From assembly GCF_002929555.1 (NCBI RefSeq), contig NZ_PJJP01000024.1, positions 12,866 through 76,865 on the forward strand: a stretch of 64,000 nucleotides of DNA. Reading direction: 5' to 3'. Shown here one piece after another: positions 42,602 to 51,711 of this stretch; position 1 is the first letter of the stretch, and every line of letters starts with the position of its first letter. The notes under the pieces are model-generated. The model was not told the origin of the DNA. It was given only the letters and a program-made list of their open reading frames with translations, and did no database searches. This DNA is from Cryobacterium sp. N22 (GTDB lineage: Bacteria; Actinomycetota; Actinomycetes; Actinomycetales; Microbacteriaceae). The position numbers and the translations under genes were made by a program.

Positions 42602-43963
42602 ATGTTGATCTCGAGATATTCCAAGCCGGAGTTCGATCCATACGGCGACAGTTCGCCCGAAGAGACGGATGCCCTGTGGGCGGCCCCCGTCGCGCCGCGC
42701 GCGCTGACGGCCACCCTGTCGCTGCCCGGCTCCAAGTCACTGACCAACCGTGAACTCGTGCTGTCCGCCCTCGCCGACACCCCGTCGGTGCTGCGCGCGC
42801 CCCTGCACTCGCGCGACAGCGACCTCATGGTTGCCGCGCTCCGCCAGCTCGGCACGACCATCGAGTCCGTCGAAGGTGACGGCGAATACGGCTCCGACCT
42901 GCGCATCACGCCCGGCGAACTGTTCGGTTCCACCACCATCGACTGCGGCCTGGCCGGCACCGTGATGCGGTTCCTGCCGCCGGTCGCCGCGCTCGCGCTG
43001 GGCCCGACCACCTTCGACGGTGACGCCGGCGCCAAACGCCGGCCCATGAAAACCACGATCAGTTCGCTGCGGGCGCTGGGCGCCGACATCAACGACGACG
43101 GCCGCGGAGCCCTGCCGTTCACCGTGCACGGCACCGGCGGCCTGGATGGCGGCGAGGTGACCATCGACGCGTCCTCCTCCAGCCAGTTCGTGTCCGGCCT
43201 CCTGCTCGCGGCCCCCCGCTTCACCAACGGCCTGCGGCTGCGTCACTCCGGCGAGCGCCTGCCGAGCCTGCCGCACATCGAGATGACCATTCACACTCTT
43301 GCTCAGCGCGGCGTCACCGTCACCAGCCCCGAGGTCGGCGTCTGGTGTGTCGAACCGGGTCCGATCCGCGGCGCCGAGGTCGACATCGAACCGGACCTCT
43401 CCAACGCCGCACCGTTCCTCGCCGCGGCGCTGGTCGCCGGCGGCAGCGTCACCATCACGGGCTGGCCGGCTACGACCACCCAGGTGGGCGCCCATCTGGC
43501 CGAGCTGCTGCCGTTGTTCGGCGCCACCGTCACCATCGACGGCGACAGGCTCACGGTCACCGGCACCGGCCGGATCACCGGAGTGGACCTCGACCTGTCC
43601 ACCGGCGGCGAACTGGCCCCCACCCTGGTGGGCCTGGCGGCCCTGGCCGACTCCCCGAGCACCATCACCGGCATCGGCCACATCCGCCACCACGAGACCG
43701 ACAGGCTCGCCGCCCTGGCGACGGAGATCAACAACCTCGGCGGCCAGGTCACGGAGCTGCCGGACGGGCTGGCCATCGAGCCACGGCCGCTGCACGGCGG
43801 CACCTGGCACAGCTACGACGACCACCGGATGGCCACCACCGGAGCGCTGCTCGGGCTGGTCGTCGCGGGCGTCGAGGTGGAGAACATCGGCACCACGGCG
43901 AAGACCCTCCCCCAGTTCGCCGAGCTGTGGCACGGCCTGGTCTCCGGGCCGGTCGCTTCGTGA
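42602..43963 (+). CDS. aroA: 3-phosphoshikimate 1-carboxyvinyltransferase (EPSP synthase)
   Basis: A 453-residue EPSP synthase joining shikimate-3-phosphate and phosphoenolpyruvate in aromatic amino acid synthesis. It has LPGSKSLTNRELVLSALA, CGLAGTVMRFLPPVAAL (the glyphosate-loop region), DGDAGAKRRPM, SSSSQFVSG and HHETDRLAAL. Ala follows Gly in the LAGT loop, as in class I enzymes. It is divergent from sigH and eleven bases upstream of rsgA. Confidence 0.96.
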   Translation: MLISRYSKPEFDPYGDSSPEETDALWAAPVAPRALTATLSLPGSKSLTNRELVLSALADTPSVLRAPLHSRDSDLMVAALRQLGTTIESVEGDGEYGSDLRITPGELFGSTTIDCGLAGTVMRFLPPVAALALGPTTFDGDAGAKRRPMKTTISSLRALGADINDDGRGALPFTVHGTGGLDGGEVTIDASSSSQFVSGLLLAAPRFTNGLRLRHSGERLPSLPHIEMTIHTLAQRGVTVTSPEVGVWCVEPGPIRGAEVDIEPDLSNAAPFLAAALVAGGSVTITGWPATTTQVGAHLAELLPLFGATVTIDGDRLTVTGTGRITGVDLDLSTGGELAPTLVGLAALADSPSTITGIGHIRHHETDRLAALATEINNLGGQVTELPDGLAIEPRPLHGGTWHSYDDHRMATTGALLGLVVAGVEVENIGTTAKTLPQFAELWHGLVSGPVAS

Positions 43964-43973
43964 CGGGCACAGA

Positions 43974-45038
43974 ATGACCTGGTGGTCGAGCCCGGATGAC
44001 GATGAGCCGGAGTTCGACGAATCCAGCGTGCGGATTCGCCCGGGCCGTAAGGGCACCAAACCGCGCACCAAGACCCGGCCGGAGCACGGCGATGCCCTGA
44101 CCGGGCGGATCCTCTCGGTGGACCGGGGCCGGTACACGGTGATGCTCGACGAGAACGAACCCACCGAACGCCGGGTCACCGCCGCGCGCGCCAGCGAGCT
44201 GCGCAAGCACGCCGTCGTCACCGGCGACCGCGTCGACATCGTCGGCGACACCACCGGCGCCGAGGGCAGCCTGTCCCGTATTGTGCGCATCGTGGCGCGC
44301 GAAACCCTGCTGCGCCGCAGCGCCGACGACACCGACGCCGTGGAGCGGGTGATCGTCGCCAACGCCGACCAGATGCTCATCGTGGTGGCCGCGGCCAACC
44401 CGGAACCGCGCATCCGTCTTGTCGACCGTTACCTCGTCGCCGCGTACGACGCCGGCGTCTCCCCCATCCTCTGCATCACCAAGACCGACCTCGCCGACCC
44501 CGCCGAGTTCCTGAACAACTTCGCCGGCCTGGACCTGCCCGTTTTCCAGAGCCGCGACGACGCCATGCCGCTCGAGGCCATCTCCGCGGCGCTGGTCGGC
44601 CACGACACCGTCTTCGTGGGCCACTCCGGTGTGGGCAAGTCCACCCTGGTGAACGCGCTCGTGCCCGACGCGCACCGCGCCGTCGGCGTGGTCAACACCG
44701 TCACCGGCCGCGGCCGGCACACCTCCTCGTCGACGATCTCGCTGCGCCTCGAAACGGATGCCGGCCGAGGCTGGGTTATCGACACCCCCGGCGTGCGCTC
44801 CTTCGGCCTGGGCCACATCAACACCGACAACATCCTGCGCGCCTTCACCGACCTGGCCACCATCGCCGAGAAGTGCCCGCGCGGGTGCACGCACCTGCCC
44901 AGCTCGCCGGACTGCGCCATCAACGAGGCCGTGGCGGCCGGAACCCTGGGCGACACCGGGAAGGCCCGCCTGGACTCGCTCCAGCGCCTCCTGGCGACGT
45001 TCGCGGCCGCTCCGGCGCACCGCCCGGGTGAGAACTGA
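43974..45038 (+). CDS. rsgA: Ribosome small-subunit-dependent GTPase A
   Basis: A 354-residue circularly permuted GTPase needed for 30S maturation. An OB-fold N-domain is followed by motifs in permuted order: TKTD (G4), GHSGVGKSTLVNAL (G1), the GRHTSSS switch and DTPGVRSFG (G3). The C-terminal zinc site is CPRGCTH plus a later SPDC. ATG 43974 is eleven bases after the aroA stop, with which it is co-transcribed; upstream open sequence in this frame is antisense-like noise. Confidence 0.95.
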   Translation: MTWWSSPDDDEPEFDESSVRIRPGRKGTKPRTKTRPEHGDALTGRILSVDRGRYTVMLDENEPTERRVTAARASELRKHAVVTGDRVDIVGDTTGAEGSLSRIVRIVARETLLRRSADDTDAVERVIVANADQMLIVVAAANPEPRIRLVDRYLVAAYDAGVSPILCITKTDLADPAEFLNNFAGLDLPVFQSRDDAMPLEAISAALVGHDTVFVGHSGVGKSTLVNALVPDAHRAVGVVNTVTGRGRHTSSSTISLRLETDAGRGWVIDTPGVRSFGLGHINTDNILRAFTDLATIAEKCPRGCTHLPSSPDCAINEAVAAGTLGDTGKARLDSLQRLLATFAAAPAHRPGEN

Positions 45039-45042
45039 CCGG

Positions 45043-45048
45043 TAGCGT
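45043..45048 (+). promoter_or_regulatory. -10 box of bcp (leaderless)
   Basis: TAGCGT, seven bases before ATG 45056, just past the rsgA stop. It allows bcp to be transcribed apart from aroA-rsgA. Confidence 0.45.
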
Positions 45049-45055
45049 GGGTGCC

Positions 45056-45529
45056 ATGACGGATTCCACGCGGCTCGCAGCCGGCGACACGGCCCCAGAC
45101 TTCACCCTCACCGACCAGGACGGCAGCTCGGTCAGCCTGGCCTCCTATCGCGGCCGGAAGGTCGTGGTGTACTTCTACCCGGCCGCCATGACCCCGGGCT
45201 GCACCACGCAGGCCTGCGACTTCCGCGACAGCCTGGGCTCGCTCGCCGCGGCCGGCTACCAGGTGCTGGGCGTGTCCAAGGACAACCAGGCGAAGCTGAC
45301 GGAATTCGCCGAGAACGACCACCTCACCTTCCCGCTGCTCAGCGACGAGGACCTCGCCGTGCACCGCGCCTACGGCGCCTGGGGGGAGAAGAACCTCTAC
45401 GGCAAGATCGTCACGGGTGTGCTGCGCTCGACCTTCGTGATCGATGAGGCCGGCCTGGTGACCCTGGCCCTGTACAACGTCAAGGCCACCGGCCACGTGG
45501 CCAGCCTGCGCAAGAAGCTCGGGATCTAG
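45056..45529 (+). CDS. bcp: Thioredoxin-dependent thiol peroxidase (BCP/PrxQ)
   Basis: A 157-residue peroxiredoxin of the BCP type. Peroxidatic Cys49 and resolving Cys54 lie in TPGCTTQACDFRD, the five-residue spacing of PrxQ. APDFTL and KDNQAKLTEFAE are family marks. It reduces hydroperoxides with thioredoxin. I take ATG 45056 over GTG 45047 because of the TAGCGT box. Its stop abuts the convergent membrane-protein gene with no intergenic base. Confidence 0.95.
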   Translation: MTDSTRLAAGDTAPDFTLTDQDGSSVSLASYRGRKVVVYFYPAAMTPGCTTQACDFRDSLGSLAAAGYQVLGVSKDNQAKLTEFAENDHLTFPLLSDEDLAVHRAYGAWGEKNLYGKIVTGVLRSTFVIDEAGLVTLALYNVKATGHVASLRKKLGI

Positions 45530-45967
45530 CTAGGGCTCGCGGCGGCTCGTGGCCTCGAGCACACTGCGGGTGAAGAGCAGCACGATCACGAGCACCGACG
45601 GGATGAGCAACGCCCAGCCGAGGTCCGGCCTGGCGTAGAGGCCCTGGAAACAGCCGATGGCGACGAAGACCTGCACCAGCTGCCAGGTCACGGCCGCCGC
45701 CCGGATCCAGCTGCGCCCGCGGAGCGTGCCGACGACGATGGCCGACACCCAGAGCGCGGCGACGACGGTGAGCGCCAGGATCGCCAGGGCGCTGGCCAGT
45801 GAGGCGGGCTGGTCGGTGAGCAGCTCAAGGATCAGCCACACGACGGCCGTCCACAGCAGGGCGGCTTCGGCGGCCAGGAGCAGCGCCAGGGTGATGAGCG
45901 CACGGGACCGACGGGCCGGCTTGGGCTCGTCCAGGCCATCCTGGCTGGGGTCGAACGGTTGTCTCAC
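45530..45967 (-). CDS. Predicted four-helix membrane protein
   Basis: A 145-residue protein with a charged 22-residue N-terminus and four membrane helices (about 24-48, 58-80, 86-108 and 112-133). No family is recognised; similar small proteins are common next to whiB1 in actinobacteria (inference). GTG start at 45967, 27 bases from the whiB -35, so the promoters face apart. Confidence 0.72.
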   Translation of the reverse strand: MRQPFDPSQDGLDEPKPARRSRALITLALLLAAEAALLWTAVVWLILELLTDQPASLASALAILALTVVAALWVSAIVVGTLRGRSWIRAAAVTWQLVQVFVAIGCFQGLYARPDLGWALLIPSVLVIVLLFTRSVLEATSRREP

Positions 45968-45994
45968 AGCGATATCCCATACAAAACTATTGAT

Positions 45995-46023
45995 TTGACA
46001 TCCCTATTATGGGACCATATTTA
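45995..46023 (+). promoter_or_regulatory. Strong promoter of whiB1
   Basis: A consensus TTGACA (-35, 45995-46000), a 17-base spacer and TATTTA (-10, 46018-46023) in an unusually AT-rich stretch for this genome. Transcription would begin near 46030, leaving a leader of about 120 bases. Confidence 0.75.
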
Positions 46024-46036
46024 AGGCCCGGTTGAC

Positions 46037-46073
46037 GCTCACAGGGTGGTGAGCAGATCTCTTCGCAGATCTG
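46037..46073 (+). other. Paired hairpins in the whiB1 leader
   Basis: GCTCAC (46037-46042) can pair with GTGAGC (46049-46054), and CAGATCT (46054-46060) with AGATCTG (46067-46073). The two stems share base 46054, so they may be alternatives. Confidence 0.4.
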
Positions 46074-46149
46074 ACCTTCCTGCAACCTGGGCGTCCCCGC
46101 ATCTTCGGCCGATCGGCCAGGCATCCCCCCGCAATAAAGGAGCACCCCT

Positions 46150-46398
46150 ATGGATTGGCGCGATAAAGCAGCCTGCCTTACCGCTGACCCGGAACTTTTC
46201 TTCCCGGTTGGTAACACTGGTCCCGCAGTCGACCAGATCGAGAAGGCCAAATCCGTTTGTGCCCGCTGCAACGTCACTGAGGTTTGCCTTCAGTACGCTC
46301 TCGAGACCGGGCAGGACTCCGGAGTCTGGGGCGGCCTCAGCGAAGACGAGCGCCGCGCCCTCAAGCGCCGCGCCGCTCGCGCACGCCGCGCCTCCTAG
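46150..46398 (+). CDS. whiB1: WhiB1/WblE-type Fe-S transcription regulator
   Basis: An 82-residue WhiB protein. The four 4Fe-4S ligands are C9, C37, C40 and C46, followed by the GVWGG turn (58-62) and a basic C-terminal tail (RRALKRRAARARR) that contacts DNA. The close match of MDWR...DPELFFPVGNTGP to mycobacterial WhiB1 supports the WblE group, a nitric-oxide-responsive essential regulator that binds the primary sigma factor. An AAAGGAG site precedes the ATG. It has a strong own promoter, a long leader and a terminator. Confidence 0.95.
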   Translation: MDWRDKAACLTADPELFFPVGNTGPAVDQIEKAKSVCARCNVTEVCLQYALETGQDSGVWGGLSEDERRALKRRAARARRAS

Positions 46399-46417
46399 AG
46401 ACCTCTTCGAGCTTTCG

Positions 46418-46452
46418 AAACGGGCGAGCAGCTTCGGCTGCTCGCCCGTTTT
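46418..46452 (+). terminator. Rho-independent terminator of whiB1
   Basis: A 15-base stem (46418-46432 with 46437-46451) closed by a TTCG tetraloop and ending in TTTT. It lies 20 bases past the whiB1 stop and may also serve the convergent pdtaS transcript, since its 5' side on that strand carries AAA. Confidence 0.9.
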
Positions 46453-46484
46453 GGTGTCCCGCGGCGTGCCGCCGGGCGATTCGA

Positions 46485-47978
46485 TCAGTCGAATTCCATG
46501 AAGCGCAGGGGGATCTCGATGGTGACCTCCGTACCGCTGTCCATCATGGTGTGCCAGTCGATGGTGCCGCTGAGTTCACCCTGGATGAGCGTGCGGACGA
46601 TCTGGGTGCCGAGCCCAGACCCGACCTTGCCCTCCGGCATGCCCGAACCGTTGTCGCGGACGCGCACGGTGAGGGTCTCCTCGTTGCGCTCGGCCTCGAT
46701 GGCCACCTCGCCCTCCCGGCCGGCGAGCCCGTGCTCGACGGCGTTCGTGACGAGCTCCGTCAACGCCAGGGCCAGCGGGGTGGCGTAGGCGCTGGGCAGG
46801 ATGCCGAAGCTTCCGGACGACTTCGGGTGCGCCGTGGTGTTGTGCGCCGAGGCCACTTCGGCGATCAGCAGCAGCACCCTGTCGAACACGGCATCGAAGT
46901 CCACGTTCTGGCTCAGGCCCGAGGACAGGGTGTCGTGCACCACGGCGATGGCCGCCACCCGGCGCATGGCCTGGTTGAGGGCCTCGCGGGCGGTGTCGGA
47001 ATGGGTACGGCGCGCCTGGATGCGCAGCAGCGACGCCACGGTCTGCAGGTTGTTCTTCACCCGGTGGTGGATCTCCCGGATGGTGGCATCCTTGGTGATC
47101 AGCTCGCGCTCCTGGTGCCGCAGTTCGGTGACATCGCGGGAGAGCACGATGGCGCCGATCCGTTCGCCCCGGTTGCGAATGGGGATGGCGCGCAACGACA
47201 CCGTCACCCCGCGGGCCTCGATGTCGGTGCGCCAGGGCGCCCGGCCGGTCACGACGAGGGGCAGCGACTCGTCGACGACGGCCTTGCCGGACAGCAGGCT
47301 CGTCGTCACCTCGGCGAGCGACTCCCCCTCGAGTTCGTCGGCGAACCCCATCCGGTTGAACGCGGAGAGCGCGTTGGGGCTCGCGAAGGTGGTGACGCCG
47401 TCCAGATCCAGCCGGATCAGGCCATCCGATGCCCGGGGTGCGCCGCGGCGGGGGCCGGTCGGGGCACCCAGGTCGGGGAAATCGCCGGAGGCGATCATGG
47501 CGAACAGGTCGTTCGCGCAATCGTTGAAGGTCAGTTCCTGACGGCCGGGTGTGCGCGTCTCGCTGAGGTTGGTGTGCCGGGTGAGTACGGCGATGGGCTC
47601 CGGGGTGATCTCGGCGCCGCTCGAGCTGATGCGGCGGCGCACCGGGATGGCCCGCACCCTGGTGGGGGTTTCCTCGTACCAGTCCGGCGCTGTGGTGTCG
47701 ATGATCTTCGCGGTGTCGAATGCCTCCGTCACCTGCTTGCGCCATTCGGCCTTGATCTCCTGGCCCACGAAGTCCCGGTAGAACAGGGTGGCGGCGCTGG
47801 ACGGCCTGGCGTGGGCGACGGCGACGAAGCTGCCGCCGAGGGTGGGCACCCACACGACGATGTCGGCGAAGGCGAGGTCGGCCAGCAGCTGGCCGTCGGA
47901 GACCAGCATGTGCAGCCAGTCGACGTCCTCCGCGCTGTTGCGGCCTTGGGCAAGTACGAGATCACTGAGCGTCGACAC
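46485..47978 (-). CDS. pdtaS: Sensor histidine kinase PdtaS (HisKA_2/HWE type)
   Basis: A 497-residue soluble kinase: an N-terminal GAF-like domain (about 10-140), a PAS domain (about 185-290), then the HisKA_2 phosphoacceptor in IREIHHRVKNNLQTVASLL and a HATPase with ELVTNAVEHG and DNGSGMPEG. Mycobacterial PdtaS phosphorylates the ANTAR-domain RNA-binding regulator PdtaR and senses copper or nitric oxide. No pdtaR is in this window. It is encoded next to whiB1 as in mycobacteria. The GTG start has a TAGGCT box six bases upstream. Confidence 0.93.
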   Translation of the reverse strand: MSTLSDLVLAQGRNSAEDVDWLHMLVSDGQLLADLAFADIVVWVPTLGGSFVAVAHARPSSAATLFYRDFVGQEIKAEWRKQVTEAFDTAKIIDTTAPDWYEETPTRVRAIPVRRRISSSGAEITPEPIAVLTRHTNLSETRTPGRQELTFNDCANDLFAMIASGDFPDLGAPTGPRRGAPRASDGLIRLDLDGVTTFASPNALSAFNRMGFADELEGESLAEVTTSLLSGKAVVDESLPLVVTGRAPWRTDIEARGVTVSLRAIPIRNRGERIGAIVLSRDVTELRHQERELITKDATIREIHHRVKNNLQTVASLLRIQARRTHSDTAREALNQAMRRVAAIAVVHDTLSSGLSQNVDFDAVFDRVLLLIAEVASAHNTTAHPKSSGSFGILPSAYATPLALALTELVTNAVEHGLAGREGEVAIEAERNEETLTVRVRDNGSGMPEGKVGSGLGTQIVRTLIQGELSGTIDWHTMMDSGTEVTIEIPLRFMEFD

Positions 47979-47984
47979 GTGACA

Positions 47985-47990
47985 AGCCTA
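47985..47990 (-). promoter_or_regulatory. -10 box of pdtaS (leaderless)
   Basis: TAGGCT on the minus strand, six bases before GTG 47978; identical in sequence and spacing to the amidase -10 at 670-675. Confidence 0.5.
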
Positions 47991-48027
47991 TGTGGTGCCG
48001 CGGCGCCGGATACGCCATGCTCGCGAT

Positions 48028-48540
48028 ATGACCTCTGCTGTTCCTCCTCCCGATTCCGGCCCGGCCCCGGCGTCACCCGCCCGGCGCGACCCGGCGCTGC
48101 TGGTCGTCCTGGGCCTGATCATCCTGCTCGTCGTGGTGGCTCTCGTCGTGGTGTTCACGCGCAGCGCGCCCGCCCTCCTCGACGCCGACACACCCGGCGG
48201 GGTGGTGCAGCGCTATTCGACGGCGGTGCTGGACGGCGATGAGACGACGGCGGCCCGATACCTGAGCGCGGCGGTCCTGGCGGACTGCAACAGCGGCACG
48301 ACATCGGCCGCCTCGTCGACCACCGACGACATCCGGGTCACCCTCGTCGACACGACCGAACGCGGCTCGATCGCCGATGTACAGGTGCTGATCGTCACGT
48401 CGTACGGCAGCGGCCCGTTCGGGTCGTCGGAGTACGAATCCGAGGAGGCCTTCGAGCTGGTGCGGGTCGACGGTGACTGGCTCATCGACGAGGCGCCGTG
48501 GCGGCTCATCGCGTGCCCGCCCCGCGGAGACACCCCGTGA
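48028..48540 (+). CDS. Membrane-anchored protein with NTF2-like extracytoplasmic domain
   Basis: A 170-residue protein: a Pro-rich N-terminus, one membrane helix (about 24-46) and an exported domain with TPGGVVQRYSTAVLDGDETTAARYLS, which resembles the NTF2-like fold of small actinobacterial envelope proteins. It has no lipobox. ATG 48028 is preferred over an upstream GTG. The next gene begins inside its stop codon (GTGA), so the two products are probably made together. Confidence 0.7.
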   Translation: MTSAVPPPDSGPAPASPARRDPALLVVLGLIILLVVVALVVVFTRSAPALLDADTPGGVVQRYSTAVLDGDETTAARYLSAAVLADCNSGTTSAASSTTDDIRVTLVDTTERGSIADVQVLIVTSYGSGPFGSSEYESEEAFELVRVDGDWLIDEAPWRLIACPPRGDTP

Positions 48541-50228
48541 CGGCGATGCCTGCGACGACCCCGCCGCGCCCTGGCGCCGCACCGATCGTGCGCAGGGTCG
48601 TGGTCTACACGATCCTCTTCGTTCTGGTGGTGCTCACGGCGAGCGGTGTCAGCGACCTGCTCAGCCGGCTGTTCGACGTGGTCACCGGTGAGCTGCTCGC
48701 CGGCACCGACACCGTCGGTCTCGCGGTATCGCTGACGTTCACCCTGATCGCGGGACCGTTGGCGGCGGTTCTGGGCTGGTTCGCCTGGCGCCGCCTGGCC
48801 GACCCGCCGGAGCGGGCCTCTCTGGCCTGGGCGTTGTACCTGGTGGGCATCAGCACGCTCGCCCTGGTTGTGTCGGCCACGGCCCTGCTGAGCGCCGGCG
48901 CCGCCGCCGTGACCGCTGAGGCATTCACCGCCGAGGCGTCGACGGGTGTGGTCTGGGCGGGAGTCTGGGCCGGGCACGGGTTCGTGCTGCGCCGGACCGA
49001 CCGGCGGCCCACCCGGCTGCCGGGCACCGCCGCGGTGCTCGGCGGCACCTTCGGGCTGCTGATCGGGGCCGGCGGCGCGATGACCGCGCTCACGATCCTC
49101 CTCGACGAGGCCCTCACGGTCGGGCTGGGCACGGATGGTGCTGCAGGGTCGGTGGGGTCGCCCTGGTGGTCCGGCGCCGTGCGGGCCCTCGTCTGGGCGG
49201 CCGGCGGCGCTCTGGTCTGGTGGTGGCACTGGCGCCGCGATGGCGGCCGCACGGCGGGCACCGCCCTGGCGGGGGTGGCCCTGGTCGGCGTCGGCATCCT
49301 GGGCGGCGCCCTGTTGGCCCTGGCCGGCACCGGCACCGTCGTGTTCGTGCTGCTGCGGCTGGCCGTCGACCGCGCCGACACGGTGCCGGTGCTGTTGGAG
49401 CCGCTGGGCCCGGCGATCGCCGCCGCACTCGTGGGCGGCCTGATCTGGATCTATCACCGCGGGGTGGTGCGCCGGCGAACACCCGCGGTGCGCCAGGCGA
49501 GCACCCTCGTGACCAGCGGAATCTCACTGATCGCCGCCGCCACCGGGATCGGGGTCATCGTGAACGCCCTCCTGGCCACCCTGACCACGCCGCTGGCCGG
49601 CTCGGACCCCCGCACCCTGCTGCTCGGCGGCATCAGCTCGCTGCTGGTCGGCGGGCCGCTGTGGTGGGTCACCTGGCGACCGGCCACCGAACCGGCGGCC
49701 GACCCGCGCCGGTCCGCCGGCCGCAGCGTCTATCTCGTGGTGGTGTTCGGCATCAGCGCCATCGTCGCCCTGATCACGCTCCTGGTCATCGGCTTCCGGC
49801 TCTTCGACACGGTCCTGGCCGGCGACCCCGGACTCCTGGACCGCATCCGGGCACCCCTCGGGTTGCTCGTGGCCACCGCTCTGGTGGCGGGATATCACTT
49901 CACGGTCTGGCGCCAGGACCGGGCCGCGGTCGCCGCAGCCGCAGCCACGGCTCCGCCTGCCCGTGACCCGGCCGCCCCGCCGGCACGGGTGGTCGGCGAG
50001 CTGGTTCTGGTCATGGGCCCCGGCGCGGAGCCCGTCGTGGAGCATCTGCGCCGGCTCACCGGTGCACCCGTGACCTACTGGCAGCGGGCCGGCGCCGCCA
50101 CGGTGCTGCCGGATCCCGCGCAGGTCGAGCAGGCCCTGCACGGCATCAGCGGCGACAGGGTCCTGCTCATAGTCGGCGTCGACGGCGCTCCCACCGTGAT
50201 CCCGCTGGCGGCGACTCAGGTCGCCTGA
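48537..50228 (+). CDS. DUF5671-type polytopic membrane protein
   Basis: A 563-residue protein with about 14 membrane helices arranged in repeated four-helix blocks starting VVVYTILFVLVVLTASGVSDL and YLVVVFGISAIVALITLLVIGFRLFD, the DUF5671 pattern, plus a C-terminal soluble segment of about 80 residues. Function unknown. The GTG start has a GGAG site seven bases upstream and overlaps the previous stop. Its 3' end overlaps the convergent CpaE-like gene by 13 bases. Confidence 0.82.
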   Translation: MTAMPATTPPRPGAAPIVRRVVVYTILFVLVVLTASGVSDLLSRLFDVVTGELLAGTDTVGLAVSLTFTLIAGPLAAVLGWFAWRRLADPPERASLAWALYLVGISTLALVVSATALLSAGAAAVTAEAFTAEASTGVVWAGVWAGHGFVLRRTDRRPTRLPGTAAVLGGTFGLLIGAGGAMTALTILLDEALTVGLGTDGAAGSVGSPWWSGAVRALVWAAGGALVWWWHWRRDGGRTAGTALAGVALVGVGILGGALLALAGTGTVVFVLLRLAVDRADTVPVLLEPLGPAIAAALVGGLIWIYHRGVVRRRTPAVRQASTLVTSGISLIAAATGIGVIVNALLATLTTPLAGSDPRTLLLGGISSLLVGGPLWWVTWRPATEPAADPRRSAGRSVYLVVVFGISAIVALITLLVIGFRLFDTVLAGDPGLLDRIRAPLGLLVATALVAGYHFTVWRQDRAAVAAAAATAPPARDPAAPPARVVGELVLVMGPGAEPVVEHLRRLTGAPVTYWQRAGAATVLPDPAQVEQALHGISGDRVLLIVGVDGAPTVIPLAATQVA

Positions 50229-51709
50229 GCCGTTCGCCGCCAGGCGAAGACCCGGCGCCACGGCCGCCGGGCGGCGTGGGCGTCCGGGACCGGCAGCAGC
50301 TCGTTGCGCACGAGGCCGAGGATGCCCAACCGGGCCGGTGACCGCGGTGCCGCGTCGCGCAGGGTGCGTCCAGACAACACTGCGGCATCCACCCCGGCCT
50401 GGTCGTGCGGCACCAGGACGGCCGCATCGATGCCGCCGAACCGGCGCAGCGCGCTGCCCACCTGGGCGGCGGGCGCCGGACCGACGGCGCTGGAGCGCAC
50501 CCTGTTCATCACGACATGCACCCGATGGGTGGTGATCACCTCGGTGAGATCGCTCCACGCGCGCAGGAACCTGGCCATCCCCACGGGGTCGGCCAGGCCA
50601 CAGGCCACCACTCGGTCGGCGATTCCCAGGGCGGCCAGGGTCGCCGCGTTGCGGCGGGGCGCGAACAGGTCGCTGGAGATCTCCTCGTCGCTCTCCAGGC
50701 TGAACCCCGTGTCGAGCACCACGTAGTCGGCCCACCGTCGCAACGCCGTGATCGTGCCGCTGACCCGTTCTGCCGACAACTCCGGCCACCTGGACGGACG
50801 TCCGATCCCGGTCAGCACCCAGAAGGCGCCCCGCGGCGAGTTGTAGCGGTGGGCGATGCGTTCCAGTTCGACCGGCGTGAGGGTGTCGGAGCCGGACAGC
50901 CGGCAGGCCGCGGCGAAGCCGGGCGCCTCGTCGAGCAGGCCCAGGCTGGGCGCGATCGAGCCGCTGTAGGTGTCGACGTCCGCCAGCACCACCGTGTGCC
51001 CGGCCGCCGCGATCTCGGCGGCGATGTTGATGGCCAGGGTGGTGCGGCCGGGAGCCCCGGCCGGACCCCAGACCGCGATCACGGTGCCGGATCCGGTCAG
51101 TCCCGCCGTGACCTCGTCGTCGGAGGCGAACGGGTCGGACCCGAACGGATCGGATGGGAACGGGTCGGACGGGTCAGGGGCGGACGCGTACGCGTCGCCG
51201 GCCGACGAGCCGACGGCGGGCGCCTCGGCCCTGGGCCGGCGGCGGGCCCGGCTCGCCGCTGGCCGACCGGCTCGCTGGTCTTCTTTCGCCCGTCGTCCAG
51301 AACCGGACCGACGGGGCGCGGGTGGAGGCCCGGCGTCGGGCGGAGGGTCGTCGTCGATGCGCAACGGAATATCGCCGCCCAGCGTCAGCACACGTTCGAT
51401 GTCGACCCAGGCGGCCTCGGCGGCGACGACCTCGTGCAGACCCAGCTCGGCCGCGTAGCGGCGCTCCGCATCCGTCGCGGCGAGGGCGACGACGCGGATG
51501 CCGTTCGCGTCACTGGACGCGAGCAGTTCGGCGCTCAGGGTGCCGGCCGTGGCTCCCACGATCAGTGCCTCGGGGTCGTGCTTGTCGATCGCGGCGAGAA
51601 GCTCCCGCACGTTCGCCGGGCGGGCGACGATCACGTGCCCGTGCTCGATGATGTCGGCGAGCAGCCGGTCCTCGGTCTCCCGGTCCAGGGCCAGGGCAAG
51701 CAGCGTCAT
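50216..51709 (-). CDS. CpaE/TadZ-like ATPase with pseudo-receiver domain
   Basis: A 497-residue protein: an N-terminal receiver-like domain (about 1-110) without a phosphoacceptor pattern, a disordered linker with repeated (S)DPF units (about 178-197), and a ParA/MinD-fold ATPase. Its P-loop reads GPAGAPGRTT, with Arg where a Lys is usual, and DVDTYSGS as the second motif. TadZ/CpaE proteins place Flp pilus machines at the cell pole. ATG 51709 follows GGAGG by six bases. It is encoded just after a CpaB-like gene, but no TadA, TadB or pilin gene is near. Confidence 0.85.
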   Translation of the reverse strand: MTLLALALDRETEDRLLADIIEHGHVIVARPANVRELLAAIDKHDPEALIVGATAGTLSAELLASSDANGIRVVALAATDAERRYAAELGLHEVVAAEAAWVDIERVLTLGGDIPLRIDDDPPPDAGPPPAPRRSGSGRRAKEDQRAGRPAASRARRRPRAEAPAVGSSAGDAYASAPDPSDPFPSDPFGSDPFASDDEVTAGLTGSGTVIAVWGPAGAPGRTTLAINIAAEIAAAGHTVVLADVDTYSGSIAPSLGLLDEAPGFAAACRLSGSDTLTPVELERIAHRYNSPRGAFWVLTGIGRPSRWPELSAERVSGTITALRRWADYVVLDTGFSLESDEEISSDLFAPRRNAATLAALGIADRVVACGLADPVGMARFLRAWSDLTEVITTHRVHVVMNRVRSSAVGPAPAAQVGSALRRFGGIDAAVLVPHDQAGVDAAVLSGRTLRDAAPRSPARLGILGLVRNELLPVPDAHAARRPWRRVFAWRRTAQAT

Positions 51710-51711
51710 CG

